Positions 23,826-34,937 of a stretch of DNA of 64,000 bases are shown here, piece by piece. Within the stretch, counting starts at the first letter, position 1. Every line of letters begins with the position of its first letter. The notes below the pieces were generated by a model. It was not told the origin of the DNA. It was given only the letters and a program-made list of their open reading frames with translations, and did not search any database. Both the position numbers and the translations under genes were made by a program. This stretch comes from Sanguibacter suaedae (GTDB lineage Bacteria > Actinomycetota > Actinomycetes > Actinomycetales > Cellulomonadaceae): contig NZ_JAEINH010000001.1 of the NCBI RefSeq assembly GCF_016342785.1, positions 124,001 to 188,000 on the forward strand, written 5' to 3'.

Positions 23826-25952
23826 ATGAACCGTCTCTCCCGGTCCTTGTCCCCGTACCTCCGACAGCACGCCGACAACCCGGTGGACTGGCGCGAGTGG
23901 TCGTCCGACGCGTTCGCCGAGGCTCGCGAGCGCGACGTGCCGGTGCTGCTGTCCGTGGGGTACGCGGCGTGCCACTGGTGCCACGTCATGGCGCACGAGT
24001 CGTTCGAGGACGAGGCGACGGCGGCGCAGATGAACGCGGGATTCGTGAACGTCAAGGTGGACCGGGAGGAGCGCCCGGACATCGACTCCGTGTACATGGC
24101 GGCCGTGGTGGCGATGACGCGGCAGGGCGGGTGGCCGATGACGGTGTTCCTCACCCCGGACGGTGCGCCGTTCTTCGCGGGGACGTACTACCCGCCGACA
24201 CCGGTGCAGGGCATGCCGTCGTTCCGTCAGGTCCTCGACGCGGTGAGCACGGCGTGGCGGGACCGCCGGGAGGACATCGTCGAGCAGGCAGGTGGGCTCG
24301 TGGAGCACCTGCGGACGCAGTCGCCCGAGCTGAGCACGCTCACCTCTGCGCCGACGGTGGACGACCTCGCGGGGGCCGTCGACGCGCTGTCCCGGGACCT
24401 CGACGCGCAGCACGGGGGCTTCGGTGGTGCCCCGAAGTTCCCGCCGTCGATGACGCTGGAGCAGCTCCTGCGTCACCACGCCCGGACGGGCGACGAGCGG
24501 GCGCTGCGGATGGTGCTCAGCACGTGCGAGGCGATGGCCCGGGGAGGGCTGTACGACCAGCTGGGCGGCGGGTTCGCCCGCTACTCCGTGGACGCGGGGT
24601 GGGTGGTGCCGCACTTCGAGAAGATGCTCTACGACAACGCCCAGCTCCTGGGCGTGTACGCGCACCTGACCCGCACCCTCGACGCCCTGGTGGGCGGGGG
24701 CGCGACGGAGCTCGACGGACAGGACCTCGTCGGGCCGGCCGCGCTCGCCCGCCGGGTCACCACGGAGACCGCGGAGTTCCTCCTCCGTGAGCTGCGGACC
24801 GGCGAGGGGGCGTTCGCGTCGTCCCTCGACGCGGACAGCGACGGCCACGAGGGCACCTTCTACGTGTGGACCCCGGAGCAGCTGGTGGACGTCCTCGGGG
24901 AGGACGACGGGCGCTGGGCGGCGCGTGTGCTGTCCGTCACACCGGAGGGCACCTTCGAGGGCGGGGCGAGCGTCCTGCAGCTCCTCGACCCGGACCTCGT
25001 CTCCGCGCCCGACGACGCGGCCCGCTGGGAACGCGTCCGCACGGTGCTGGCTGAGGCGCGCGAGCAGCGCACGAGGCCGGGACGCGACGACAAGGTCGTC
25101 GCCGGGTGGAACGGCATGGCCGTCGGCGCGCTCGCCGAGGCGGGCATGATCCTCGGGCGGCCGGACTGGGTGGACGCTGCCGAGGAGGCCGCGGGGCACG
25201 TGGTGGCCCTCCACCTCGGGACGGAGGACCACGCCGTGCACCTGCGGCGCGTGTCGCTCGGCACGGAGCAGGGCGATGCGGGCGGCACCCTCGAGGACTA
25301 CGCCCTGCTCGCCGACGGGCTCCTCGTCCTGTCCTCCGCACGACGCGACACGCGATGGACGGAGATCGCCCGGCACCTCCTCGACACCGTCCTCGACCGC
25401 TTCATCGAGGAGTCGCCGGAGGGCGGCACCACGTTCTACGACACGCCCGACGCTGCGCACGACGGCGTCGAGCTCGTCGTGCGCCCCGCCGATCCCGGCG
25501 ACAACGCGAGCCCCTCCGGCCGCTCCGCCGCGGCCGGCGCCCTCCTGCGGTACGCAGCCCTCTCGGGGTCCCACCGGCACCGGCAGGCCGCCGAGGCCGC
25601 CCTCGCCGTGTACCCCGTCCTCGCGCGGCGTGCGCCGAGGTTCGCGGGGCACGCCCTCGCCGTCGCCGAGGCCATGGCCGACGGCCCGCGCGAGGTGGCC
25701 GTCGTCCTCCCGACGGCACCCGGGTCGTCGGCCGGGGACGACCTGGTGCAGGCCGCGTGGGCGACGCCCACGGCGGGCGCGGTGATCGCCGTCGGGCCGG
25801 AAGGGACGGGGCACCCGCTCCTCGCCGACCGCCCCGCACCGGTGCCCACCGCCTACGTGTGCCGGGGCTTCGTGTGCGAGCGCCCCGTGACCACCGCTGC
25901 CGACCTCCGGCAGCTCCTCTCCCCCACGCGCACCACGGAGGACACGCCATGA
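23826..25952 (+). CDS. DUF255 thioredoxin-fold protein (YyaL/SSP411-like)
   Basis: The protein has 708 residues. It starts [25 protein letters not shown] and has the thioredoxin-like motif CHWC (Cys49, Cys52) in the N-terminal DUF255 domain. Then come [13 protein letters not shown] and GTYYPP, and a long alpha/alpha-barrel with FHFEK-like [30 protein letters not shown] and [17 protein letters not shown]. The family is conserved from bacteria to mammals, but its substrate is not settled. TACGGT ends 6 nt before the ATG, so the message is probably leaderless. The stop overlaps the DinB-like gene (ATGA). Confidence 0.92.
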   Translation: MNRLSRSLSPYLRQHADNPVDWREWSSDAFAEARERDVPVLLSVGYAACHWCHVMAHESFEDEATAAQMNAGFVNVKVDREERPDIDSVYMAAVVAMTRQGGWPMTVFLTPDGAPFFAGTYYPPTPVQGMPSFRQVLDAVSTAWRDRREDIVEQAGGLVEHLRTQSPELSTLTSAPTVDDLAGAVDALSRDLDAQHGGFGGAPKFPPSMTLEQLLRHHARTGDERALRMVLSTCEAMARGGLYDQLGGGFARYSVDAGWVVPHFEKMLYDNAQLLGVYAHLTRTLDALVGGGATELDGQDLVGPAALARRVTTETAEFLLRELRTGEGAFASSLDADSDGHEGTFYVWTPEQLVDVLGEDDGRWAARVLSVTPEGTFEGGASVLQLLDPDLVSAPDDAARWERVRTVLAEAREQRTRPGRDDKVVAGWNGMAVGALAEAGMILGRPDWVDAAEEAAGHVVALHLGTEDHAVHLRRVSLGTEQGDAGGTLEDYALLADGLLVLSSARRDTRWTEIARHLLDTVLDRFIEESPEGGTTFYDTPDAAHDGVELVVRPADPGDNASPSGRSAAAGALLRYAALSGSHRHRQAAEAALAVYPVLARRAPRFAGHALAVAEAMADGPREVAVVLPTAPGSSAGDDLVQAAWATPTAGAVIAVGPEGTGHPLLADRPAPVPTAYVCRGFVCERPVTTAADLRQLLSPTRTTEDTP

Positions 25953-26458
25953 GGACCCACGACCTGCTCACCGAGACCTTCGACCGCGTCGCGCAGGAGG
26001 TGCGTGACGTGTGCGACGGGCTGGAGCCCCACCAGCTGGAGCACCGGCCCGGCCCAGACGCGAACACGATCGCGTGGCTCGTGTGGCACCTCGCCCGCGT
26101 GCAGGACGCGCAGGTGGCGGCCCTCGCGGACAGCCCCGAGGTGTGGACGGCCGACGGGTGGGCGCGACGGTTCGACCTGTCCCTGCCCGACGAGGACACG
26201 GGCTACGGGCACACGAGCGACGACGTCGCCGCCGTCCGTGGCGTCACCGCCGAGCTCCTCGTCGGCTACCACGACGCGGTCGTGGCCCGCAGCCGGGACG
26301 TCGTCGCCGGCCTGGGCGACGACGACCTCGACCGCGTGATCGACGAGTCGTGGGACCCTCCCGTGACCATGGGCGTGCGCCTGGTGAGCATCCTCGCCGA
26401 CGACCTCCAGCACGCCGGGCAGGCCGCCTACGTCCGGGGGCTCGTCGCCGGCGGCTGA
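25949..26458 (+). CDS. DinB/DUF664-family protein
   Basis: The protein has 169 residues and is predicted to be a four-helix bundle. Metal-binding histidines expected for the family appear in IAWLVWHLARVQDAQ and LADDLQHAGQAAYVRGL. Members include thiol-dependent (mycothiol or bacillithiol) S-transferases. Start and upstream stop overlap as ATGA, so it is co-translated with the DUF255 protein, itself a thiol-disulfide-type protein; a shared thiol chemistry is possible but unproven. Confidence 0.82.
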   Translation: MRTHDLLTETFDRVAQEVRDVCDGLEPHQLEHRPGPDANTIAWLVWHLARVQDAQVAALADSPEVWTADGWARRFDLSLPDEDTGYGHTSDDVAAVRGVTAELLVGYHDAVVARSRDVVAGLGDDDLDRVIDESWDPPVTMGVRLVSILADDLQHAGQAAYVRGLVAGG

Positions 26459-26527
26459 CAGGACACGACATCCGCAGCACCTGCCGTCCGGCACAGGACC
26501 GCCCCTCTCCCGGGGGAGGATGGTGCT

Positions 26528-28210
26528 GTGACCGCCACCCTCGTCGCCCGCGGCCTCGCCGCCGGGCACGCCGACCGCACCCTGTTCTCCGACCTGGACG
26601 TCGTCGTCGCCCCTGGTGACGTCGTGGGTCTCGTCGGGCCCAACGGTGCCGGGAAGTCGACCCTGCTCTCCGTCCTGGGCGGGGCGCACGCGCCCGACGC
26701 CGGGTCCGTGTCCCTGTCGCCCGCGCACGCCCTCGTCGGGTGGTTGCCGCAGGAGGTGGAGCGCGTCCCCGGGGAGACGGTCGCCGGGCACCTCGCACGC
26801 CGTACCGGGGTCGCCGACGCGCAGGCCGCCCTCGACGCCGGGGCGGACGCGCTCGCCGCGGGCACACCGGGCGCGGACGACGCGTACTCCGTGGCGTTCG
26901 ACCGGTGGATGGCCATCGGTGCCGCGGACCTCGACGAGCGCACCGGCGCGGTGCTCGCGGACCTCGGCCTCGACGTCGACCCCACCCACCCCATGACGGG
27001 GCTGTCCGGCGGGCAGGCCGCCCGCGTCGGCCTCGCGGCGCTGCTGCTGTCCCGGTTCGACGTCCTCCTCCTCGACGAACCCACCAACGACCTCGACCTC
27101 GACGGCCTCGCCCGCCTCGAGACGTTCGTGCGCTCCCAGCGCGCAGGCGTCGTCGTCGTCTCCCACGACCGCGAGTTCCTCGCCCGCTGCGTCACGCGCG
27201 TCGTCGAGCTCGACCTCGCCCAGCAGCAGGTGGGCGTCTACTCCGGCGGGTACGAGGCGTACCTCGAGGAGCGCGCCACCTCACGCAGGCACGCCCGCGA
27301 GCAGTACGACGAGTACGCCGACAAGAAGATGTCCCTCGAGGCCCGGGCGCGCATGCAGCGCGGCTGGATGGACAAGGGCGTGCGCAACGCGCTGCGCAAG
27401 GCGAGCGACCCCGACAAGATGCTCGCCGGCAAGCGCCGCGAGGGGTCGGAGAAGCAGGCTGCGAAGGCCCGGCAGACCGAGCGCATGATCGAGCGCCTCG
27501 ACGAGGTGGCCGAGCCCCGCAAGGAGTGGGAGCTGCGCTACGAGATCGCCGCGGCACCCCGCGGGTCGAGCGTCGTCGCGACCCTCCGCGGGGCCGTCGT
27601 GCACCACGGTGCCGGCAGGGACGGGGGCGAGGGCGACGGGACGGGTGGTCCCGCGTTCACGCTCGGTCCCGTGGACCTTCAGGTCGATGCCGGGGACCGC
27701 ATCGCCATCACGGGCGCCAACGGGTCCGGCAAGACCACGCTCCTGCGGGCCCTCCTCGGGCGGCAGCCGCTCGCGGCCGGCACGGCGACGCTCGGGGCGA
27801 GCGTCGCCGTCGGCGAGGTCGACCAGGCGCGCGACCTCCTCGGGGCGGGCGGCGGCCCGCTCGCCGACGCGTTCGCGCGGCTCGTCCCCGACTGGTCCGA
27901 CGCGGACGTCCGCACCCTCCTCGCGAAGTTCGGGCTGCGCGCCGCCCACGTCGGACGGCCCGTCACGTCGCTGTCGCCCGGAGAGCGCACGCGGGCGTCG
28001 CTCGCGCTCCTCCAGGCGCGGGGTGTGAACCTCCTCGTCCTCGACGAACCCACCAACCACCTGGACCTGCCCGCCATCGAGCAGCTCGAGGAGGCCCTCG
28101 AGGGCTACGCGGGCACCCTGCTGCTCGTCACCCACGACCGCCGCATGCTCGACGCCGTGCGCGTCGACCGCCGCTGGACCGTCGACGCGGGGCGCGTCAC
28201 CGAGGAGTGA
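26528..28210 (+). CDS. ABC-F family ATPase
   Basis: The protein has 560 residues with two ABC domains and no membrane segment. The first has Walker [10 protein letters not shown], signature [12 protein letters not shown] and Walker [13 protein letters not shown]; the second has [21 protein letters not shown] and [12 protein letters not shown]. The basic linker (about 250-330) is rich in Arg, Lys and Glu, as in ribosome-binding ABC-F factors. It probably acts on the ribosome; it may rescue stalled translation or give antibiotic protection, but the linker alone does not decide. GAGGAT ends 6 nt before the GTG start. Confidence 0.92.
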   Translation: MTATLVARGLAAGHADRTLFSDLDVVVAPGDVVGLVGPNGAGKSTLLSVLGGAHAPDAGSVSLSPAHALVGWLPQEVERVPGETVAGHLARRTGVADAQAALDAGADALAAGTPGADDAYSVAFDRWMAIGAADLDERTGAVLADLGLDVDPTHPMTGLSGGQAARVGLAALLLSRFDVLLLDEPTNDLDLDGLARLETFVRSQRAGVVVVSHDREFLARCVTRVVELDLAQQQVGVYSGGYEAYLEERATSRRHAREQYDEYADKKMSLEARARMQRGWMDKGVRNALRKASDPDKMLAGKRREGSEKQAAKARQTERMIERLDEVAEPRKEWELRYEIAAAPRGSSVVATLRGAVVHHGAGRDGGEGDGTGGPAFTLGPVDLQVDAGDRIAITGANGSGKTTLLRALLGRQPLAAGTATLGASVAVGEVDQARDLLGAGGGPLADAFARLVPDWSDADVRTLLAKFGLRAAHVGRPVTSLSPGERTRASLALLQARGVNLLVLDEPTNHLDLPAIEQLEEALEGYAGTLLLVTHDRRMLDAVRVDRRWTVDAGRVTEE

Positions 28211-28267
28211 CCGGGACGCCGGGAAGAGGTGGCGCGGGGCAGCGCACGGACGCGGCATGATCGGCCC

Positions 28268-28732
28268 ATGACCGTGCACCTGACACCCATGCCGACCGAC
28301 CGTCTCCCCGGGTGGATCGAGCGCACCCGCGCCGAGTACGTCGCCGAGCGCGTCCGCGCCGGCGAGACCCTCGAGGCGGCCGAGGCGAACGCCCTCGCGT
28401 CCCACACCCGGCTCTTCCCGGGCGGCGCCCCCGCACCCGGCCACCACGTGCTCGACGTCGTCGCCGACGACCAGGTCGTCGGGTACCTGTGGGTGGGCCC
28501 GGTCTCGGACGACGACCACGACGCCTGGTGGGTGTGGGACGTGGAGATCGCCGCCGAGCACCGCGGTCAAGGTCACGGGCGGGCCGCGATGACGCTCGCC
28601 GAGACCGTGGTCCGCGAGAACGGTGGCAGCACCCTGGGGCTGAACGTCTTCGGCTTCAACACCGGCGCCCGGGCGCTCTACGAGTCCCTCGGGTACCAGA
28701 CCAAGGCCGTGCAGATGTCCAAGCGGGTGTGA
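28268..28732 (+). CDS. GNAT-family N-acetyltransferase
   Basis: The protein has 154 residues. Acetyl-CoA site: [21 protein letters not shown]-terminal fold: [22 protein letters not shown]. The substrate is unknown. CATGAT ends 6 nt before the ATG at 28268, the same layout as the GH43-like gene, so it is probably leaderless. It converges on the chemoreceptor gene with 13 bp between. Confidence 0.88.
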   Translation: MTVHLTPMPTDRLPGWIERTRAEYVAERVRAGETLEAAEANALASHTRLFPGGAPAPGHHVLDVVADDQVVGYLWVGPVSDDDHDAWWVWDVEIAAEHRGQGHGRAAMTLAETVVRENGGSTLGLNVFGFNTGARALYESLGYQTKAVQMSKRV

Positions 28733-28745
28733 ACCGCCCGCGTCG

Positions 28746-30917
28746 TCACCGCCCGACGAGCGTGAACTCCCGAACCCCGTCGGTGAGCTCGGCCGCGACG
28801 CGTCCCAAGCCGTCGACGACGCCCCGCACCTCGCCCACCTGCTCGGACGTCGCGCGTGACGTCGTCGCCACCCGGGCGACGTTCTCCGCGATGTCCGTGG
28901 ACCCCGCGGCAGCGCTCACCAGGTTGCGCTCGATCTCCGTGGTGGTGATCGCCTGCTGCTGCACGACCGCCGCGACCGACGACTGGCGCTCGCTCACCTC
29001 GGACATGGACCCGGCGATGCGCGTGATGCTCGCCGTGACGTCCCCGGCGTCGGTCGTCACGGCGTCGAGCACCGGGGCGATCGCGTCGATGGCCGTGGCC
29101 GTCTGGTGCGCGAGCTCCTTGACCTCGCCGGCGACCACCGCGAAGCCCTTGCCCGCGTCCCCGGCCCGGGCGGCCTCGATGGTCGCGTTGAGCGCCAGGA
29201 GGTTCGTCTGCTCCGCGATGGCCGTGACGGTCCGCAGCACGGCCGCGATCTGGGACGACGACCCGCCCAGCCGCTCGGCCGACTCCGACGCCTCCGCGAT
29301 GAGCCCCACCGCGCGGTGCGCCTCCTCGGACGCCGCCCGCACGTCGTGCCCCACGGAGTCGATGGACGTGCGCATCTCGGTCATGGCGGCGGTGACCGCC
29401 TGCACCTCCGACGACACGACCGAGGCCGACCCGGCGGCCTCCGACGCCCGTCCCTGCGCGTCCGCCGCGATGCCCTCGAGGGTCCTGCTCGACCCGCCCA
29501 GGCCGTCGGCCGTGGTGTGCAGCGCGTCGGCGCTCGCGCCCATGCGCTCGACGGCGGTGCGCATCCCGTCGACCGCCTCCCGCAGGGCCTCGCCCATGAC
29601 GCCGATCTCATCGGTCCCCTCGGGGACGACGGTCACCGACAGGTCACGGCCGGCGACGCGACGCAGGGCGTCCGTGAGCCGCGCGAGGCGCGCCGTGATC
29701 CGACCCGACGTCCACACGACGAGCCCGGCGATGAGCGCCGCCACGAGGAGACCGACGAGCGCGAGGTCACGCAGGAGGTCCGACGCGCCCTGCTCGAGCT
29801 GCTGGGGGACGGCCTCGAGGTCCGAGTCGAAGCCCCACGCCGCGATGGTCCAGCCCCAGGCGGGGAAGGCCCCGACCTCGACGGTCGCGGCGCCCGCGGT
29901 CGGGAGCGTCAGGCGGGCCCGGGCGTGCTCCCCCTCGGCCGCGGCGACGGCGTCGACGAGGGACTGGGTGTAGGGCGTGCCGTCGGCGTCGGTCGCGTCG
30001 AGCGCGGAGTCACCGGCGACGGCACCGGGCGGCGGGACCACGTACGCGCCGGCGGCGTCCGTGACCGTCACGTACCCGTCGGTGCCGATCGTGATGTCTG
30101 CGAGCGCCGCGCGCAGGGGTGCGTCGACGTCCGCCTGGGGCAGGCCCACGAAGATGGCGCCGATGACCTCTCCGGAGCCGTCGAGGAGTGGCCCGTACCC
30201 GGTCACGTAGGTCTCGCCGACCACCTGGGCGGTGCCGAAGAAGCTCTCGCCGGCGAGGAGCGCGGCGACCACGGCGTTGGGGGTGCCGTCGGGGGCGGTG
30301 GCGGCGATGTAGGTGCCGATGGCGCGGGTGTCGTCGGCGGTGGGGACGGTCGTCGCGACGCGGAGCATGTCGTCGGTCTCGTCGACGCGCTGGAAGATGG
30401 TGACGGCCTCGCCGAGGAGCGAGGCGATGTCGTCGACGACGGGTGTGGGGGTGCTGAGGTCGCGGTTCTGGCCGAGCCAGGTGGCGCCCACGCTCATGCG
30501 GGGCAGGGTGATGTCGGTGGCGTCGCCGGTCGTCTGGTTGGTGGCACGCCAGGCCACGGGCTCACCGAGCTCGAGGGTCCCCTCGGTGGCGAGGACCTGC
30601 TGCGCGACGCCGAGGTCGGACTCGAGGCGGGCGGTCACCGTGGTGACCTGCGTGGCGACCAGCGACTCCGCCTGCTGGACGGTGGTCTCCAGCGACGACT
30701 CGTTGAGGGCGCGGACGTCGGCCCCCGCCTGCTCGGCGAGCCCGGCGCTCTGCCAGGCCCCGGCTGCGGTGAGGAGGACGGCCGTGAGGACCACGGACCC
30801 GACCCCGGTGAGCAGGAGCTGGCTCCGCAGGCCGAGGCCGCGTCGGCTCCTGGCTCCGGGGCGCGCTCCGGGAGGTGTGGCGCGCGGGCCGCCGGGGCGC
30901 GTGGTCGTCGGGTGCAT
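28746..30917 (-). CDS. methyl-accepting chemotaxis protein with Cache sensor
   Basis: The protein has 723 residues. The first transmembrane helix ([22 protein letters not shown]) is near 33-55; the extracellular Cache-type sensor domain covers about 55-330 ([34 protein letters not shown]); the second helix is near [18 protein letters not shown], then HAMP and the signalling hairpin with the conserved tip [20 protein letters not shown]. It reports a small-molecule ligand to CheA/CheW. No che or fla gene is nearby. The ATG at 30917 has GAGGAG upstream. Transcription probably starts from the sigma-28-like promoter at 30993-31020. Confidence 0.93.
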   Translation of the reverse strand: MHPTTTRPGGPRATPPGARPGARSRRGLGLRSQLLLTGVGSVVLTAVLLTAAGAWQSAGLAEQAGADVRALNESSLETTVQQAESLVATQVTTVTARLESDLGVAQQVLATEGTLELGEPVAWRATNQTTGDATDITLPRMSVGATWLGQNRDLSTPTPVVDDIASLLGEAVTIFQRVDETDDMLRVATTVPTADDTRAIGTYIAATAPDGTPNAVVAALLAGESFFGTAQVVGETYVTGYGPLLDGSGEVIGAIFVGLPQADVDAPLRAALADITIGTDGYVTVTDAAGAYVVPPPGAVAGDSALDATDADGTPYTQSLVDAVAAAEGEHARARLTLPTAGAATVEVGAFPAWGWTIAAWGFDSDLEAVPQQLEQGASDLLRDLALVGLLVAALIAGLVVWTSGRITARLARLTDALRRVAGRDLSVTVVPEGTDEIGVMGEALREAVDGMRTAVERMGASADALHTTADGLGGSSRTLEGIAADAQGRASEAAGSASVVSSEVQAVTAAMTEMRTSIDSVGHDVRAASEEAHRAVGLIAEASESAERLGGSSSQIAAVLRTVTAIAEQTNLLALNATIEAARAGDAGKGFAVVAGEVKELAHQTATAIDAIAPVLDAVTTDAGDVTASITRIAGSMSEVSERQSSVAAVVQQQAITTTEIERNLVSAAAGSTDIAENVARVATTSRATSEQVGEVRGVVDGLGRVAAELTDGVREFTLVGR

Positions 30918-30992
30918 GTCTCTCCTCGAGCAGAAGAGGGGGCCGACGACGGTGGCGACGCGCGCGCCCAGGTTCCCGGGCGCCACTTTCAC

Positions 30993-31020
30993 CTATCGGC
31001 GGTATGTCAAGGGACTTGAG
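30993..31020 (-). promoter_or_regulatory. sigma-28 (FliA/WhiG)-like promoter of chemoreceptor gene
   Basis: On the minus strand: CTCAAG (31020-31015), 14 bp, GCCGATAG (31000-30993). The -10 matches GCCGATAA at seven of eight bases, and TCAA-N15-GCCGATA has the FliA spacing. The same arrangement precedes the M15 peptidase gene. Confidence 0.6.
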
Positions 31021-31062
31021 TCCCGATGTGCGGTCCCACCCGCCATCCGTTCACTTCACCCC

Positions 31063-31082
31063 TGCAAAATTACAGTTGTGCA
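31063..31082 (+). promoter_or_regulatory. possible TetR operator
   Basis: An imperfect 20-bp palindrome bounded by TGCA at both ends lies 28 bp before the TetR start, in an AT-rich patch of the divergent promoter region. Symmetry is partial, so this is tentative. Confidence 0.25.
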
Positions 31083-31110
31083 AACTTTCTGCGCGTGCGA
31101 CGCTACGTCC

Positions 31111-31746
31111 GTGTCCACCCCACCCGCCCCCGGCCTCCGCGAGCGCAAGCGCGCCGAGACGCGGCTGCGCCTCGAGCAGGCCGCCGTGGAGCTCGTGCAG
31201 CGCGACGGGCTGGAGCGACTCACGGTGGACGCGATCGCGGCCCGCGCGGACGTGTCGTCCCGCACCTTCTTCAACTACTTCGACTCGAAGGAGGACGCGA
31301 TCCTCGGGATCCACGACGAGAACCTCACCGACGCCGTCGTGGCGCACCACCTGGACACGCACGACCACTCCGACCCGGTGGCGTCCGTCGTCGCGTTCCT
31401 CGCGACCATCTGGCTGCCCGCCGCCCCCGAGGCGGCCGAGCTCCACGAGGCGCGCATGGCCATCGCCGAGCAGCACCCCGAGCTCCTGGGTCGACAGCTC
31501 GCCCAGATCAACCGCATGGGCGAGGCCGTCGGCGGCACCGTCCGCGCCATCGTCGAACGCAGCGGTCGGTTCGCAGGGTCCGCCACCACACCGGAGCAGG
31601 CCGTGAGCACCATGCTCGGCCTGTGCACCGGCACGCTGCACGCCGTCGTCCGCGAGTGGCTCGCCGGCGACCGGTCCCGCCCGTTCACCAGCCTCGCGGA
31701 CGACGCCGTCGCCCGCGCCCGCACCGTCCTCACCGCACTCCTCTAG
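31111..31746 (+). CDS. TetR-family transcriptional regulator
   Basis: The protein has 211 residues from GTG 31111, chosen because the HTH follows directly. The N-terminal helix-turn-helix is LTVDAIAARADVSSRTFFNYFDSKEDAIL. The C-terminal ligand domain has no recognisable subtype signature. The RND pump starts 50 bp downstream on the same strand, so this is probably its local repressor, released by a pump substrate. No good Shine-Dalgarno is visible. Confidence 0.9.
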   Translation: MSTPPAPGLRERKRAETRLRLEQAAVELVQRDGLERLTVDAIAARADVSSRTFFNYFDSKEDAILGIHDENLTDAVVAHHLDTHDHSDPVASVVAFLATIWLPAAPEAAELHEARMAIAEQHPELLGRQLAQINRMGEAVGGTVRAIVERSGRFAGSATTPEQAVSTMLGLCTGTLHAVVREWLAGDRSRPFTSLADDAVARARTVLTALL

Positions 31747-31796
31747 CACCGCCCGCTCCCAGCCCCTCACCGCCCCACTCCCGCGGAGGAAAACCC

Positions 31797-34700
31797 GTGT
31801 TCCGACTCGCCCGCCTCAGCCTGGCGAACCGAGCGCTCGTCGCGCTCGTCTCCCTGCTCATCGCCATCGGTGGCCTCGTCGCCATGACGAGCCTCAAGCA
31901 GGAGCTCATCCCCTCGATCGAGCTCCCCCAGGTCACCGTCGTCACCGCGTCACCCGGCGCGTCGCCCGAGGTGGTCGACGAGCAGATCAGCCTGCCGCTG
32001 TCCACGGCGCTCACGAACGTCCCCGACGTCGAGGACGTCGTCGCCACGTCCCGGGGCTCGCTGTCCATCATCTCCGTGGCGTACACCTTCGGGGCCGACG
32101 CGGACCAGGTGCGCAGCGGGGTGACCCGCGCCATCGAGTCCGTCGAGGGGTCGCTGCCCGAGAGCGCCGAGCCGGAGATCATCGCGGGCAACGTCTCCGA
32201 CTTCCCCATCATCTTCCTCACCGCCACCTCCGACGCGAGCGTCGCGGACCTCTCCACCACCCTCGACGAGGTCGTCGTCCCCCGCCTCGAGGACGTCGAC
32301 GGCGTGCGCTCCGCGGTCGTCAGCGGCGGCGAGACGCAGCGCATCACCATCGCCCCCGACGCGGCCGCCCTCGCCGCCGCGGGCCTCGGCCCGCAGGACG
32401 TCACCGCCGCGCTCGACGCCAACGGCACGGTGCTGCCCGTCGGGACCGTCACCACCGACGGCGAGGAGCTCTCCGTCCAGGCCGGGACCGCGCTCGCCGG
32501 GCTCGACGACCTGCGCGCCCTGCCGCTCGCCAGCACCACCCAGCCGGGAACCGTCGTCCTCCTCGGGGACGTCGCCGCCGTCGACCTCGTCACCGAGGAC
32601 CGGACCTCCATCACCCGCACCAACGGCACCGACAGCCTCTCGGTGTCCATCACCGCCACGGCCGACGCGGACGTCGTGGGCGTCTCCCACGCCGTGGACG
32701 AGGCCCTCGCGGACCTCCGTGACGAGCTCGTTGACGGCACGGAGCTCACCGTCGTGTTCAGCCAGGCGCCGTTCATCGAGGACTCCATCCACCACCTCGT
32801 CCTCGAGGGCGCCCTCGGCCTCGTGTTCGCGGTCCTCGTGATCCTCGTGTTCCTGCTGTCCGTGCGGTCCACGCTCGTCACGGCCATCTCGATCCCGCTG
32901 TCCGTCCTCGTGACGTTCATCGGCCTGTACGTGGGCGGGTACACGCTCAACGTCCTCACCCTCGGCGCCATGACCATCGCCATCGGCCGCGTGGTCGACG
33001 ACTCCATCGTGGTCATCGAGAACATCAAACGGCACATCGGCTACGGGACGCCCAAGCTCGAGGCGATCCTCACCGGGGTGCGCGAGGTCGCGGGCGCCAT
33101 CACGTCGTCGACCCTCACCACCGTCGCCGTGTTCCTGCCCATCGCCCTCGTGAGCGGCGTCGTCGGCGAGCTGTTCCGGCCCTTCGCGCTCACCGTGGCG
33201 ATCGCCATGCTGTCGTCGCTCCTCGTCGCCCTGACGATCGTGCCCGTCCTGTCGTACTGGTTCCTCGGCCGCAAGGCCGACGCCGGGGCCGCGAGCGACC
33301 CGGCCGAGCTCGAGAGGGTCCGCGCCGAGGCCGAGGCCAAGGAGCACCGCGGGTTCCTCCAGCGCGGGTACCGGCCCGTGCTGCGCTCCACCCAGAAGCA
33401 CCCCGTCATCACCGTCCTCGCCTCCGTGCTGCTCCTCGTGGGCACCGTGTCCCTGGTGCCGCTCCTCAAGGTCGACTTCCTGGGTGGCACCGGCCAGAAC
33501 TCCCTGTCCATCACGCAGGAGTTCGAGCCCGGCACCGACCTCGACTCCGTGAGCGAGGGGGCGCGCGCCGTCGAGGACGCGCTCCTCGACACCGAGGGCA
33601 TCGAGGAGGTCCTCCTCACGGCCGGGTCCGGCGACGGCGACCTCGGCGCCCTCCTCGGGGGTGGCGGCGGGACCGCGTCGTTCATCGTGAACACCGATCC
33701 CGACGCCGACCAGGCGGCGCTCACCGAGACCGTGCGCGAGCGCCTCGACGCCATCGAGGGCGCGGGCACCATCACGCTCGGCCAGAACGACGGCAGCGGG
33801 TTCTCCTCGACCGTCGACGTGGTCGTCACCGCCGTCGACGAGGCCGACCTCGCCGAGGCCGCCGACACCGTGTACACCGCGCTGCAGGGCGTCGAGTACT
33901 CGACGACCACCGAGACGGACCGCGCGGCCGACCAGCCGACCCTGCAGATCACCGTCGACCGCGAGGCCGCCCTGCAGCAGGGCCTCACGGAGATCCAGGT
34001 CGTGGGGATCGTCGCCGGGTCGCTCTCCCCGCAGAGCGTCGGCACCCTCACCGTCGACGGCACCGAGCACCGCATCTACGTCGAGACGGGCCTGCCCACG
34101 CCCACCACGCCGGACGAGATCTCCCAGATGGTGCTCCCGACGGCCTCCGGCCTGGTGCCGCTGGCCGACGTCGCGACCGTGGAGCGCGTGAGCGTCCCCA
34201 CCACCATCACGCGTGAGGCCGGCGAGCTCGTCGCCACCATCTCCGTGACGCCGGTGGAGGGCGAGCTGGGACAGCTCACCACGACCGTCGACGAGGCCCT
34301 CGCCTCCGTGGACCTGCCCGCGGGTGCGTCCGCGGACGTCGGCGGTGTCGCCGAGCTCCAGGCGGAATCGTTCGAGCAGCTGGGCCTCGCGATGCTCCTC
34401 GCCATCGCGATCGTCTACCTGCTCATGGTCGCGACGTTCAAGTCGCTCGTGCAGCCGCTCATCCTCCTCGTGTCGATCCCCTTCGCCGCGACCGGGGCCA
34501 TCGTGCTGCTGCTCCTCACGGGCACGCCGCTGGGCGTCTCGGCGCTCATCGGTCTCCTCATGCTCATCGGCATCGTGGTGACCAACGCGATCGTGCTCAT
34601 CGACCTCGTGAACCAGTACCGGGAGCAGGGCGAGAACGTCGAGCAGGCCGTGTTCGACGGGGCACGCCAGCGTCTGCGCCCCATCCTCATGACGGCGCTC

Positions 34701-34925
34701 GCGACCATCTGCGCCCTCATCCCCATGGCGCTCGGGGTCACCGGGTCCGCCGGGTTCATCTCCCAGGACCTCGCGATCGTCGTCATCGGTGGGCTCGTGT
34801 CCTCGACGCTCCTCACCCTCGTGCTCGTGCCGGTCCTCTACCGGCTCGTCGAGGGGCGCAAGGAGCGCCGTGCGCTCAAGCGTGCCGACGCCACGGAGCA
34901 GGCCCCGGCAGGCGCCGAGGCCTGA
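31797..34925 (+). CDS. AcrB/HAE-like RND efflux permease
   Basis: The protein has 1,042 residues, the usual size. It starts MFRLARLSLANRALVALVSLL, has two large extracytoplasmic loops, and 12 predicted membrane helices in two halves. TM4 carries the proton-relay pair in GRVVDDSIVVIENI. The second half has LLMLIGIVVTNAIVLIDLVNQYREQG. It pumps hydrophobic or amphiphilic compounds using proton motive force. GTG 31797 follows GGAGG. No membrane-fusion or outer-membrane partner is encoded next to it, as expected for an actinobacterium without a proteobacterial-type outer membrane. The TetR gene directly upstream suggests an inducible operon. Confidence 0.92.
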   Translation: MFRLARLSLANRALVALVSLLIAIGGLVAMTSLKQELIPSIELPQVTVVTASPGASPEVVDEQISLPLSTALTNVPDVEDVVATSRGSLSIISVAYTFGADADQVRSGVTRAIESVEGSLPESAEPEIIAGNVSDFPIIFLTATSDASVADLSTTLDEVVVPRLEDVDGVRSAVVSGGETQRITIAPDAAALAAAGLGPQDVTAALDANGTVLPVGTVTTDGEELSVQAGTALAGLDDLRALPLASTTQPGTVVLLGDVAAVDLVTEDRTSITRTNGTDSLSVSITATADADVVGVSHAVDEALADLRDELVDGTELTVVFSQAPFIEDSIHHLVLEGALGLVFAVLVILVFLLSVRSTLVTAISIPLSVLVTFIGLYVGGYTLNVLTLGAMTIAIGRVVDDSIVVIENIKRHIGYGTPKLEAILTGVREVAGAITSSTLTTVAVFLPIALVSGVVGELFRPFALTVAIAMLSSLLVALTIVPVLSYWFLGRKADAGAASDPAELERVRAEAEAKEHRGFLQRGYRPVLRSTQKHPVITVLASVLLLVGTVSLVPLLKVDFLGGTGQNSLSITQEFEPGTDLDSVSEGARAVEDALLDTEGIEEVLLTAGSGDGDLGALLGGGGGTASFIVNTDPDADQAALTETVRERLDAIEGAGTITLGQNDGSGFSSTVDVVVTAVDEADLAEAADTVYTALQGVEYSTTTETDRAADQPTLQITVDREAALQQGLTEIQVVGIVAGSLSPQSVGTLTVDGTEHRIYVETGLPTPTTPDEISQMVLPTASGLVPLADVATVERVSVPTTITREAGELVATISVTPVEGELGQLTTTVDEALASVDLPAGASADVGGVAELQAESFEQLGLAMLLAIAIVYLLMVATFKSLVQPLILLVSIPFAATGAIVLLLLTGTPLGVSALIGLLMLIGIVVTNAIVLIDLVNQYREQGENVEQAVFDGARQRLRPILMTALATICALIPMALGVTGSAGFISQDLAIVVIGGLVSSTLLTLVLVPVLYRLVEGRKERRALKRADATEQAPAGAEA

Positions 34926-34937
34926 CGAAGGACCCCG

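Noticed and set aside
20828-24790. Very long open frames opposite or out of frame with the BrkB, PP2C and DUF255 genes
   Set aside because: They are by-products of high GC content; the compositions are Arg/Pro/Gly-rich, no domains are seen, and the other frames carry clear protein families.
26528-28210. ABC-F protein as an antibiotic-resistance determinant
   Set aside because: No antibiotic cluster, leader peptide or attenuator is visible, and the linker does not identify a resistance subgroup, so only the family is named.
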